Positions 1-11,006 of a DNA stretch of 64,000 nucleotides are shown in pieces. Each line of letters begins with the position of its first letter. The stretch's first letter is position 1. The stretch is from Lantana camara. Its lineage: Eukaryota; Streptophyta; Magnoliopsida; Lamiales; Verbenaceae. The translations under genes were made by a program, and so were the position numbers. Below the pieces are notes generated by a model. That model saw nothing but the letters and a program-made list of their open reading frames with translations, was not told where the DNA came from and made no database searches. Where the stretch lies: assembly GCA_037501455.1 (NCBI GenBank), contig CM074861.1:35976001-36040000 (forward strand). The letters run 5' to 3'.

Positions 1-1149
1 CCTAAGTCACCAATTTATAGCAACGTTTCAACTAGGCGTGGTTATCCCTTCCCACGTGGTCATAAATTAGTATACTGGGAAAGAATGTGGCCCCTTACCC
101 CCAAAACGGCCACCTGTAACCGAACCTCAGAACCCGTGCTAGTCCTTCAAATTTCAAAAGTGTAATCATGACTCTGACAATGGGAGTTTCCAGAGTTCCC
201 CGCCCAGTGGGGGACAGCTAGCATGCACGCATGAGGCCACGCCTCATGTCTTGGGTCGAAATATATCTGGGGTCGAAGGAGGTTGGCTCGTCGAATCCTG
301 GCTCGGACAGTTTTCCCAACGATCCAGATCACCACAAGATCATCGCGACCCAGGCCTCCCCTTTTTACCCCAGCCAAGAAGCCTTCCTTGAGATCGGACA
401 CCACTCTTTTAATGGTGCCCGATCTGGGGGGGGAGATGATAAGGGGAAAATCGGGGAGTCTGATTGAGCGCCAGATGTCATTGCCAGATAGCCGCCTATG
501 CCACGTAAGCTTTCCGCGACCGAGCCGCTTAGGCGATCATCGACCCACTACTTGGCCGAAGACCACAAGTCCTGGTTTGGCGGCGGTCTCCCGCGACCTA
601 GGGTCTCCTTTCACTCCAGAGAAAGGCGCGACCCAGCGGAATCCCGACCCAATCACTACCGGACAACCGCATTCAATGCGAGTACCACCTACGGCTGGCC
701 GCATTAATGGCAGCCGCGCTCAGTACAGTGTCAGGGATCCTGGCAAGAGCAGGCGAACAGTGCTTTGGCTGGAAAAGCACTGTTCCGGCCAGAGGCCAGG
801 ACTCTCTCCTTCCAACCGGATCCACACTTTCTGGGAGGTGTACTTGCTCCCGCGAAGTCCATCTTCACCTTATAAAAGCCTCGCCCTGCGACGGCCAAAG
901 GTAAGCTCTTTTTCAGGCCCAAAACTCTTAACTCTAGCATTTTTCGATCGAGAGCTTGAGCTGACTTGAGCGTCGGAGTGCCAAAACGGGTCCAACCCCC
1001 ACTCTTCCCCGTCTTGGCCTTTGAGCTCACGTTTGTTCTACCTTTTCAGTTGGAGGAAGCGTCGGAGTTCTCCGTACATTACAAATATCTTGGGTGATTT
1101 GGCGTCTTAGTCTGCAACCCCGTACAGAGCCCAGATTTTGACACGATCA
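1..1149 (+). mobile_element. LTR-retrotransposon LTR, left edge cut by the window
   Basis: A GC-richer block ends abruptly at about 1149, where the sequence becomes strongly AT-rich. A TATA box (TATAAAAG, 871-878) is followed by a leader-like stretch with the motif GACTTGAGCGTCGGAGTG near 961-980. That motif is common in the R-U5 part of plant Ty3/gypsy LTRs. The block ends in CA at 1149. No primer-binding site follows, so this is either a solo LTR or a truncated element. Its left end, and therefore its target duplication, lies outside the window. Open frames inside it, up to 228 codons, show no recognisable domain and I do not call them genes. Confidence 0.6.
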
Positions 1150-1264
1150 TTATGGATTTGGTAATTTCAAAATATTGAATATCGTAGGTAATGAATCAAT
1201 TAATGAAATAATTTTTATAAAATAAAATTTTGAAAAAAAATAATTGTTGAATTGAAGTAGCCAC

Positions 1265-1268
<4 letters not shown>

Positions 1269-1329
<61 letters not shown>
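1269..1329. repeat. (TA)n microsatellite, about 30 units
   Basis: Uninterrupted TA dinucleotides run for about 61 bases. Shorter TA runs occur at about 4266-4299, 31160-31175 and 59622-59648. Confidence 0.95.
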
Positions 1330-1332
<3 letters not shown>

Positions 1333-2340
1333 ATGCATTCTGAATGAATAAGACGTTGAGAGTTTTTAAAATTAATTAAAAATTCCAATTACGTAAAGTA
1401 ATTTTTCAAATAAATAATAAATAGCATTTAATTCAAATTGTATATTTTAATATATAAAAAAAATAACTCATTTTATTTAATTATCACTCGTTTAGGATCA
1501 TTGCATGCATATAATTTTCTTTTCTATTTTTCAAATTATTTAGGCAAGATTTACGGGATTAATTATATTGACTCATACACAGTTAAAGATCTCGAATTTA
1601 TTTTATGATTGATGATTAGGATAAATAAAAATTAATTTATATCTCATAAAAGAATTAATAATAAAATTATATTGAATAAGGAAATATTTGTTTTGCAACT
1701 ACCAATAATAATTTTTTTAAATATTAAATAATTTAAAATTCTAAGAATTTATCATTAGGAAAAAAAAAAGTACACAAAAAAGTATATTATGAATTTTATC
1801 AAAATAATTATTTTTCTTAATTACTATTTATTTTCATAATAAGATAATATACAAAACAAAGATAAGTTAATCATATTTTTTCTATTTAATTGAAAATCTA
1901 AATAAAACACAAAATATTATTTAGTCAAACTTGCCAAAGATAATTATTTGTTTTAGTTACTATTTATTTTCATAATAAAATAATTTATAAAATAGAAATC
2001 AACCAATCATATTTTTCTATTTAATTAAAAATCTCAAAAAATCCACAAAATTATACATCATCAAAATGCACAACAAAAAGTCAAATGGTCAAATGTGGTT
2101 TTCAAATATATAATAGTATAGATTAGAGGAAAAAAATATGTTGTGAGAGGAATTTGAATCCAAAGTCATTTAGAACGTCGTAACTCTAGCAATTATAAAA
2201 AGATAAATATAATTAAGTAATATAGATTATATTTGTGATAATAGTGATCATTAACTGTGAAATAAACTATATGATAAAATTTATAATTACTTCTTATACA
2301 AAAATAATATATGTAAAATTTATAGATATTATAAAGTAGG

Positions 2341-2722
2341 GTGATTTACATCTTACAGTCCCACGTTTAGGCCTAATTTCAATGTAATCCATCTAAATTG
2401 GAAAATTACATTTTAGTTCCTATAAATCTTGTTTTGTTTGAGGGCTCTAACGAAATTTGTAAAAGTGCATTTATACTTGTGACAGTTGTATGACCAAAAT
2501 TACAAAATCACCCCTACAATATACAAATATAAACAAAACGATCCCTACAAATTTTGAATTTAATAACAAATCAAAGATATTTTTGAAATGACATAATGAA
2601 ACACTAAACGGACTTTAAGGACTACAAATGGTTCTCAAAGTTAGGAACTAAAATATAATTTTTAAATTTAAATGAATTATATTGTAATTAGACCTAAATA
2701 AAAAATAATTAAATGTAATTAT
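2341..2722. mobile_element. MITE-like foldback element, family 1 copy 1
   Basis: Two arms are inverted repeats of each other. The left arm (about 2367-2440) reads TTTAGGCCTAATTTCAATG and onward. The right arm (about 2640-2700) gives the same when reverse-complemented, with TTTAGGTCTAATTACAAT. A second copy of the family lies at 33983-34425. There is no coding potential. Ends are approximate because no target duplication could be fixed. Confidence 0.55.
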
Positions 2723-2759
2723 TTCTATTATAAATAATTTAGGCTAAAAACTATCACAT

Positions 2760-2819
2760 AAAGTGAACGCATATGTTCTCAAAAAAAAAAAAAAAAAAAA
2801 AAAAAAGTGAACGCATATG
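2760..2819 (+). mobile_element. Poly(A)-only retroinsertion with 16-bp target duplication
   Basis: The 16-mer AAAGTGAACGCATATG occurs at 2760-2775 and again at 2804-2819. Between the copies lie only TTCTC and a run of about 26 A (2781-2806). A long perfect direct repeat flanking a bare A-tail is what target-primed reverse transcription leaves when the insert is almost wholly 5'-truncated. Replication slippage cannot be excluded. Confidence 0.6.
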
Positions 2820-3890
2820 GAATACCGCAAACATGATGTGGATGGTAAGAAATGATTGCCAACTAGTGTTTAGCATTTGGGCTGAAAAGTATTTGGCCCA
2901 ATTCAATACTTATTGAGCCATTCACGCCGGCTTCTAGTTATTTATATCAAAGTCGGTTGGTTCTCCTATTTTATTTTTATTTTAGTCATGTGTATCGATA
3001 GATATTTAAAATTATAAAATAAAAAACAATATGACATGAAAATAACTAAAAAGATCTCTAAATTCAATTACCTATTAATACATTTGATACGTATGAATTA
3101 GTGAAACATAAAATGAAGCAATTAATTATAATTCGAAAATCTAATACTTTTGTAAGTTTTATATATTAAATATTGGGTTTACTATTCTTGAAATTTTATT
3201 ATCGGTAAAACAACCCTGCTCGGATAAAAGTTCAATCTACTTTGATTTGATCTATGGATAATGAACTAATTTAATTAAGATATTTTAATTTTTTTTGTAG
3301 TGAAGTTATATTTTTTTTAGCTAGACTAAAAACATAAATTAGCACTAATAACCGGAAGGTATAACTCCGATAGTAATACCAAACATCGGTTGGTTTAGAA
3401 TGAGATACTAAATCTCTTAAACAAGGTATAGAATTAAATTCTGACCTTATGAATAAGATATTGAATTTTTTTCATATTCGAACTTGGAGAAAAATACGGA
3501 CCAAAAATGAAAAAGTCAACATAATCATTTTATAGTAAATAAAAATATTTCAAAGAATTTTCAACGACCTTCATTAGTCAAAAACATTATAATATTTAAG
3601 AGGGTGGGAATGAATGTTTTGACTTCAAAGTTTTCACTCACAAGATTGTTAATGGTTACTTAAAAGCTACTAAATAACTAAAACATATTAAAGAAAACAA
3701 GTTGAGTTTCATTCTCATGTCATTTATATTTCCTGCAAAATACTTAACCAGACACGTCTTTTATCTTATCAAGTCACTTTCAGAAACTTTAAGGTAGCTT
3801 TTAGATTTTAGCTTTGCTACCAATGAAATCAAAGGCCAATACTTGGATTTGAATCAAAGCAAGTGGTTTTTCATCAAATTGGCTCTTTTC
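2820..3890. other. AT-rich spacer, no feature seen
   Basis: I see no gene, RNA or structured repeat here beyond short A/T runs. Confidence 0.6.
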
Positions 3891-3909
3891 AAGTCTTCAT
3901 CGTTCCTCA

Positions 3910-4030
3910 AAAATAGCTAACAAGGTTGATCCAAGTGGTTCGAGGGTTGTTTCTCGAAGGTAATATCCCGGGTTCAAACCCTTCTGGTCACTTGGGACGT
4001 GCGTGTATTAAAAAAAATAATAATAAAAAA
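3910..4030 (+). mobile_element. tRNA-derived SINE
   Basis: A roughly 120-bp unit has a polymerase III A-box-like segment (TTGATCCAAGTGG, about 3926-3938) and a B box (GGGTTCAAACC, 3970-3980). It ends in an A-rich tail (4010-4030). It is flanked by imperfect 19-bp direct repeats at 3891-3909 and 4031-4049 that differ at 3 positions, consistent with an aged target-site duplication. It cannot be a tRNA gene: the 3' half does not fold into an acceptor and T arm, and a tail is present. Confidence 0.85.
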
Positions 4031-4049
4031 AAGTCTTCCTAGTTCCTCA

Positions 4050-4262
4050 TCATGATCAAGAGAGTGCTATTCAAGCACTAAAATAGTTGCAGCGCATATC
4101 ATCAGTCTACTGGAACGTATTTAAAGATTGGACGACTGATGATATAATATACGAACACGTATTTTGTTAGATTCGTGTTCCAATATAAAGGGTGTGATAT
4201 GATATATCATATATGTTTGGGATAAATAATTACGAAAGAATTGAACCTCTTCAACTGTGTAG

Positions 4263-4299
<37 letters not shown>

Positions 4300-5213
4300 T
4301 CTTCTATCCTATTATTCCTGAACTACATAATCTACAAATCATCAATTAAGGAAAATATCATTTTCTTTAAATGCTTTTCGTTTTCTTACCTTACATTTTT
4401 GTACAAGCTCTTTAATTTTTATTCCCTGAAATATGTAATCTAGAAATTTTATCAAACTAGGGGCAGGGGCTAAGTCTTTTTCATTTTACTCATAATATGA
4501 TATATCAAATTAAATGTGTGTATATATATACTATTTATACGATATCATACAGATTATAAAAGAATATCAGACACTAGTTCTAGGCTTCTAGATCATCGAT
4601 GATATATGCATGTCACTAAAAAGTATAGTTTGGTAGCTCGGCATTATGTTAATTTGATCAAAGGTCCTCGACAACATCCCGGTAATACAACTGTCATGGG
4701 TAAGGAAAGTTTTACATCTTTTTAGTCTGACCCGATAATACAACTGTCGTGGATGATACGGATGTGCAGTTACTCTACTCCAACAAGTTTTTGTAACTGT
4801 CCTAATCCATGAACAAACAAGCTTAAGAAAAAAACCTATTTTTTGGGTTATATATGTTGCTTTAGCTTACAGAAATTATCTAAACTTAGAAGTCATAATC
4901 GAGCCTAGTCTTCTAGTCCTCACTACATCATAAGACTCTACACTGATAAAACAGAAAGTTGCCCAAATTACAAGTTAAGGTTGTTATATAATTTCCTCCA
5001 AAGTCTTGAACAAGATTAAAACAAGCCCTCGTATATATCATTCTCAATCCAGATTAGTATCCCAATATTAATACTCACATGTTTCTTCCAAGGTTTACCA
5101 ATGGAGATAACCTTGAAGGAGGTGACTATGGAGTTAAAGCAAAAGTCTGTGACTGTTAGTTACACCATGAATATCACTGTTGCTTCTTCTGTAATGTCTT
5201 TTCCCATTCATCC
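4050..5213. other. AT-rich spacer upstream of the subtilase gene
   Basis: It contains a (TA)n run at about 4266-4299 and otherwise no recognisable feature. Nothing here is a convincing exon. Confidence 0.5.
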
Positions 5214-5222
5214 TATTTAAAT
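5214..5222 (+). promoter_or_regulatory. Possible TATA box of the subtilase gene
   Basis: TATTTAAAT lies about 60 bases before the ATG at 5283. It is the only TATA-like string close to the start. Assignment rests on position alone. Confidence 0.3.
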
Positions 5223-5282
5223 GCTGTTTGGTGTCAGTTTCAGTTCGAATAATTGCGTGTTTCGGTCTGTAATCGAGCTAAT

Positions 5283-8200
5283 ATGTTGAGGATGGTTTGG
5301 AATGATAGGCTTCGGGTGGTTCTTTTCGCGCTTTGCATAGTGTTTACCGGTGTTTTAGCTGCAGACGAGAGTGTAAGAAAGTGAATTATGTGTGATGTTT
5401 AGCTATGCATTATGTTATGTGTGGAGTTTATGAAGAGTTTGGTTGTGTTTTTTGGCAGGATTTCTACATTGTTTTCCTGAGAGAGCATCCAAAGAATGAG
5501 AGATCAACACTTGAGACTCATGTTAATGTCCTATCATCCTTGAAGGGAAGGTACTTAGTTCCTACTTAATCTTAGCCTATCATCTCCGAATAAAAGTTTC
5601 TGATTTTACCTCAACGGAGGTGGTCAACAAGCAGTTCCGGAGACGGGGCTAGAGGGGGTCTGGGGGCATTGGCCTCCCTAAAATCGAATTCTGCCCCCTC
5701 ATACACTATATATAAGACGATCTAACCATATTTCTTCTTCTTGGCATGATTAATTAATAAACACAACATTTATCTGAACAGTTTGACTTAACAATGATTT
5801 GTTGTTTCCTTGCACAGTGAACATGATGCTTCAGAGTCCCTTGTGTATAGTTACACAAAAGTTTTCAATGCGTTTGCAGCAAAGCTTTCTGCAAACGAAG
5901 CCAGAGAATTATCCGGTACGTTGTGCATACACACACTTGATGAATGCATATAAGGGAGCATGCATTTTTTTACTATATAAATCTCATTATTATGCATAAA
6001 ATTTCAGATATGGAGGAAGTTCTTTCGGTTTTCCCCAACCGGTACCACAAACTGCACACGACAAGGTTATGGGAATTCATCGGCCTTACACCGAGCTCAA
6101 AGAGGAACTTGAAACTTGAGAGCAATCTCATAGTAGGTCTACTTGACACAGGTAACATGTCATTTCTGTCAGTAATCACAGAACTGTAGTATTGTAACCA
6201 CAAATTTGATTTGAATAGGCAAGATTGAATTTCTAGAAAATATGAACATATGAACAAGATTTGAACTTATAGCATAAAGTGTACTCCAAATATGGCTCTT
6301 TTATGAATTTGATCAGGGAACAACTGTCTTTACCAGCATCGTCTGTGAAAGCAGTTATTCTCTATCGTAAGTTCTTATGCTAGTAATCTTAGAAATACTT
6401 AAGTAGATATGTTTCAGGAATCACTCCTCAATCGGACAGCTTCAACGACGCCGGCCTCGGCCCCCCACCGGCTAAATGGAAAGGAAGTTGTGGCCACTTT
6501 GCCAATTTTTCAGGCTGCAACAAGTAATCAGTTCATGTCCACCTTTTTGATTTACTTTTGACAGAATAATGCTAATTCATCCTTAAACTTGATCTCTATA
6601 GCAAGCTTATAGGAGCAAAATACTTCAAGCTCAACAAAACCCCCGACCCGAACGACATCCTATCTCCGATAGACGTGGACGGACACGGCACCCACACATC
6701 ATCCACACTGGCTGGAAGTCTAGTCCCTAATGCAAACCTCTTCGGCCTCGCAAAAGGCACTGCACGGGGCGAGTCGCCATGTACAAAGTTTGTTGGGTGA
6801 GCTCAGGTTGCGCCGACATGGACATTCTTGCAGCGTTTGAATCCGCCATAAGTGACGGTGTGGACGTGATATCCATCTCTATAGGTGGCCTCACGGGCAA
6901 CTACACCTCGGACTCTATAGCCGTTGGCGCGTTTCATGCCATGAGGAAAGGGATCGTGACAGTGGCCTCAGCCGGGAACGACGGCCCGCGCCATGGGACG
7001 GTTTCGAACCACGCGCCATGGATCGTTACCGTGGGGGCGAGCGGGATAGATAGGGAATTTAGGAGCAAGGTGGTTTTGGGCAATGGACAGATAGTATCAG
7101 TAAGTTTTTTTCTTTTTTTTTTTTCACCTACAATAGTGTCTATTTCTCATTCAAAAAGCTGTGATCACTTGATTACGTGCACTTTACAGGGAATCGGAAT
7201 CAACACATTTGAGCCAAAGCAGAAGCTGTATCCTATTACAAGTGGGGTTGATGTTGCCAAGAACTCTGATAGCAAGGAATCCTCAAGGTACTAACAGTGG
7301 GATTACTGCGTTTTTCAAATTTTCGTTCGCTCTCCTCGTACTAAACATCATTCACACAACAAGTATAACGCACCTGCACTTAAGCAGTCTTTATGCTCTT
7401 CTCAAGGTACTGTCTTGAGGAGTCAATGAACCCTGCAAAAGTAAAAGGCAAGCTTGTTTACTGCAAGCTAGGATCTTGGGGTGTTGACTCCGTAATAAAA
7501 GGCCTTGGAGGCGTTGGCACCGTTATTGACAGCGAGGTGTTTCTTGATGCCGCACAAATCTACATGGTGCCGGCGACTATGGTAAATTCCAGCACGGGCA
7601 AGAAAATCAACGACTATATTCATAAAACGAAGTAAATATTTTGTCTCATAATATATTTTTGAAATTTCTGAAATAAAAGTTTACTGATGCACATACTTGT
7701 CGTGGACAATGCAGAACGCCATCTGCAGTCATACAACGATCCGAAGAAGTAAAGATCCGAGCGCCTTTTGTCGCTTCATTTTCTTCTAGAGGGCCAAATC
7801 CTGGATCACAACACCTACTCAAGGTATAAACTGGAGAGTACCATTCTCTATAGTTATTTGCAGATGTAAAAAATTTGATTACTAGTTTATGAAATTACAT
7901 ATGCCTCCCGTATAACTTATCCTTATCCTGTCAACATCCCATACTGTGTAATTTGATGATATAAACTATCTACCACCCTAGTATCTCCACGAACATCGTT
8001 AGTTTTGATCAAATTTCGATCGTTATAGGGGCTTTTTTGTAATTACATATAGTTACAAGGCTGCCCAGCAACATCATTTTCCGGTGTGATTTCATGATTT
8101 CATCCTGTTACCATCACAAACTCTGTCTGTTTCGATCAGATTTCGATAGTCATAACGTTACTTCCGTGATAACACATTACAAGGAAGGGCAACTGCATCA

Positions 8201-9149
8201 TTTCTAACCGGTTTTCTGTAATAACAACCATGAACAGCCTGATATTGCAGCTCCTGGAATTGATATCCTTGCATCATACACCCCTCTGCAATCACTGACA
8301 GGATTGAAAGGCGACACGCTATATTCGAAGTTCACCATCATGTCCGGTACATCAATGTCATGCCCTCACGTCGCAGGGGTCGCGGCCTACGTGAAGTCAT
8401 TCCACCCCAACTGGTCTCCTGCAGCAATAAGATCTGCCATCATGACTACTGGTAAATCAAAACTATAGTTCTAAGTTTTTCATTTTGAAGAACTCATTTC
8501 GTGTACTTTTTGTTCCAGAAATCGACTTACGAACTCCGTAACGAACCAATGAGCTCATTTCAAATTAAAGATTATGCTAATTTTTTTCATTCTTTTTTTA
8601 GCCAAACCAATGAGCGTTAAGGTGGACAAGGATGCAGAGTTTGCCTATGGTTCAGGCCAAGTCAATCCCACAAAAGCAATCAACCCTGGATTGATCTATG
8701 ACATGGATGAAATGTCATACATCCAGTTCCTATGCCATGAAGGCTACAATGGGTCCTCCATTGGAAGCTTAATCAACCGCGGGCCGATAAATTGTTCGAA
8801 AATAATCCCTTCGAAAGGCGAAGACGCGATCAACTACCCAACCATGCAGCTAACCCTAAAGAGCGATCAGGAGCCTACTGTTGGGGTTTTCAGGAGGCGC
8901 ATGACGAATGTGGGCCCCACCGAGTCGGTATACAATGCCACTGTTTGGGCTCCAGCCGGAGTCCAAATAGTGGTGAAACCGACAAGTCTTTCGTTCTCGA
9001 AAGGGACGACGAACCGGAGCTTTAAGGTTGTGGTGAAGGCAAGAAATCCTGGGGATAAGGTGCTTGTTTTATCAGGTTCACTAACATGGAGAGGACCTCA
9101 TCACAGTGTGAGGAGCCCCATTGTTGTGTATAATCCTTGGGCTAATTAG
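5283..9149 (+). CDS. XSP1: Subtilisin-like protease, XSP1/SBT4.14 type, frameshifted by a small deletion
   Basis: This is a secreted serine protease of the plant SBT4 (cucumisin-like) group; the best family match is xylem serine peptidase 1. Exons by GT-AG and reading phase: 5283-5372, 5459-5550, 5818-5915, 6008-6151, 6418-6523, 6602-7099, 7190-7287, 7407-7631, 7715-7823, 8238-8451 and 8602-9149, about 740 codons. Exon 1 encodes a signal peptide. The I9 propeptide follows ([13 protein letters not shown] and onward). Catalytic Asp is in LLDTG (6145-6147), His in DGHGTH (6684-6686), oxyanion Asn in AGNDGP (6977-6979) and Ser in SGTSMSCPH (8352-8354). Exon 8 lies in the PA domain, and exon 11 is the Fn3-like tail ending VVYNPWAN. 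At about 6768-6779, between GTARG and MYKVCW, the frame shifts. The family has eight residues there but only 8 bases remain, so about 16 bases are missing. No GT-AG intron can explain this. It is a pseudogene unless it is an assembly error. Confidence 0.88.
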
Positions 9150-9299
9150 GGAAGTTGAGATTTGGGAGTAATGTTGGGATGAAAGAAGCCATTTTGATGA
9201 TTATAATACATTTGATTCTTTCAAACAAATTTCTTTAAACTAAACCAACTCAATTAACTGCCCAAATTAGCTTTGACTTCCCATGTACTATTTATCTCT

Positions 9300-9536
9300 T
9301 ATATGCTATCAAGGAGACGGGAATGTAGACACGATACGGACACGGTGTGAGAAGACAGACACGACTCATGGAGACGGTAATACGGACACCATACAAACAT
9401 GGTGTGGGAATACAAACACCATACAAAAATACAGACACAATATGGACACGGGGGAATACACACACGATCCACAGAAATGGTAACACAGACAAAATACAAA
9501 CACGGTATGGGAATACAGACGCAATACGGAATGGTG
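9300..9536. repeat. Degenerate minisatellite
   Basis: Loose tandem copies of a phrase like GGGAATACAGACACAATACGG recur every 20-30 bases, including at about 9406, 9450 and 9509. Copies are too diverged for a single consensus length. Frames open on both strands only because the repeat lacks stops. Confidence 0.65.
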
Positions 9537-9563
9537 GTGTTACACTATTTTCTCTTTTCTTTC

Positions 9564-10794
9564 GGGTTTTTTGCAGCGAGCCCCCTTGTGGTTTGGCGAA
9601 TGTTAAAAGAAAACCCTGTAGTATAAAATATAATTTAAAAACCCCTAAGGTTTCAAAAACTGTACACGTAGAACCTTGGACCCCTAGATTGTACTGCACG
9701 CGCCTATTTTGAGTCTGGGATTCCATTTTTTATGCATAATTGAACGTGAAATGTCCATTTTACCCTTATACAATACCTGAAATCAAAGGCTCCTCAAATA
9801 ATATTTTTTATGTTGCCCAGAAAACCTTCTGTTTTAAACATGTTGTCCAGAAAACCTTCTGCTTTAAATATGTTGCCCAGAAAACCTTCATCGTCTCTGA
9901 AATCTTCAACATCCAGGCAATGGAACGATTTTCACATATCCCACCACCACACCCCCAACACCAGCGGCACAAACATAAAACACACCCACACCCACACACA
10001 CAAAAATAAAATCACACACACAAAACACACGATGAGGTGGTGGGGAGGTGCGATGGTTGTTTTGGTAGTTGTGAGTGTGCGATGGTTGTTTTGGTGGTTG
10101 TGAGTGTGCAGATCAGGTTTCCGATGGTGGTGGGGAGGCGGATCTTGAGGGATTGCAGTGGATCTGGGGAGAGAGGTGGCGGTGGTTGTCGGCGGCAAGA
10201 ACGACGTCAAAGGTGGTGGTCGGCGGCAAGAACGACGTTGGAGGGGCGGCAACAGAGCTGGGGAGTGGTGGGGTGTTGCGCAGCGGCGGGCTTGAGAGAG
10301 GAGGCCGGCGTGGTGGTGGTGGTGCTGCCTCGCTTGCTGCTGTTTTGAGGTTGGAAAGGGTTGAAGGGGATGATTAATTATGGTTGGAAAGGATTATGTA
10401 TAAATATTTTATTTTTTTATTTTATAATTTTGAAATAAAATTCATACAATTGTGTGGATATACTTTAAAAGAATTTAATTTTAAAAATCATATTTTCATA
10501 AAATTTGAACACGTAAATAAATTTTTTCTTTAAAATTTTTTATATTTTTATTCTTTTATTAAATTGAAAAATAAAAATAATAAAAATAATAAATAAATAA
10601 TAAGAAAAAATGTATAAAATGTTGTTGTATTTGAAGGGGCAATTACGGAATTTCACCCTTCAAAACATACCAGAGTGATGTAAGGGGGCGGTGAGCAAAA
10701 GTTTAAAAGCACGAGGTTTTATGGATTATATTTCAAAACTCAGGGTTTTTTCCGTCACTTTTGAAAACCACAGGGTTTTTGGTGCATATAGCTC
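9564..10794. mobile_element. Non-autonomous MULE-type element with 10-bp TSD
   Basis: The 10-mer CTTTTCTTTC lies on both sides (9554-9563 and 10795-10804). The ends are imperfect inverted repeats: GGGTTTTTTGCAGC on the left, and GAGCTATATGCACC as the reverse complement of the right, with CTTGTGGTTT/CTGTGGTTTT further in. A 9-11-bp duplication is the Mutator-superfamily signature. The interior holds three 30-bp tandem units (9811-9900). A CA-rich strand segment (about 9940-10033) is followed by a GC- and GT-rich segment (about 10034-10350) that contains two short tandem duplications. No transposase is present. The GC-rich core resembles captured host DNA (Pack-MULE style) but I recognise no parent gene. 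Confidence 0.75.
9811..9900. repeat. Three 30-bp tandem repeats inside the MULE
   Basis: Units begin at 9811, 9841 and 9871, each opening with TGTTGCCCAGAAAACCTTC or a one-base variant. The third unit diverges in its last 11 bases. Confidence 0.9.
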
Positions 10795-11006
10795 CTTTTC
10801 TTTCTCCTGATTTCTGTCAATGAAAAAAGATAACAAAAGGAAGAACAGGAAAAAGGAAAATTGACTCATAGAAAAACATCTTTTATGGAACAAAATACTC
10901 ATTAATTATTGCCCCCTAAAATGAAGGAGAAATGATATGAAGGAATAAAGAATTGCGAATAGGTTTTTTGTGGAATTTTTTTTGAATATACTACACATAC
11001 TGATAG

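Noticed and set aside
283..969. 228-codon + strand frame as a gene
   Set aside because: It lies in a GC-rich LTR across its TATA box; no domain, and several overlapping frames of similar quality exist.
3924..3990. tRNA gene, because A and B boxes are present
   Set aside because: No acceptor/T-arm pairing, an A-rich tail follows, and target duplications flank it; it is a SINE.
4213..4443. 76-codon + strand frame
   Set aside because: It is made largely of a (TA)n run.
6760..6785. A tiny intron explaining the subtilase frame change
   Set aside because: No GT-AG pair allows the frames to join without also losing conserved residues; plant introns are much longer.
9932..10252. 106-codon - strand frame in the MULE
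   Set aside because: Low-complexity translation of CA/GT repeats with no domain.
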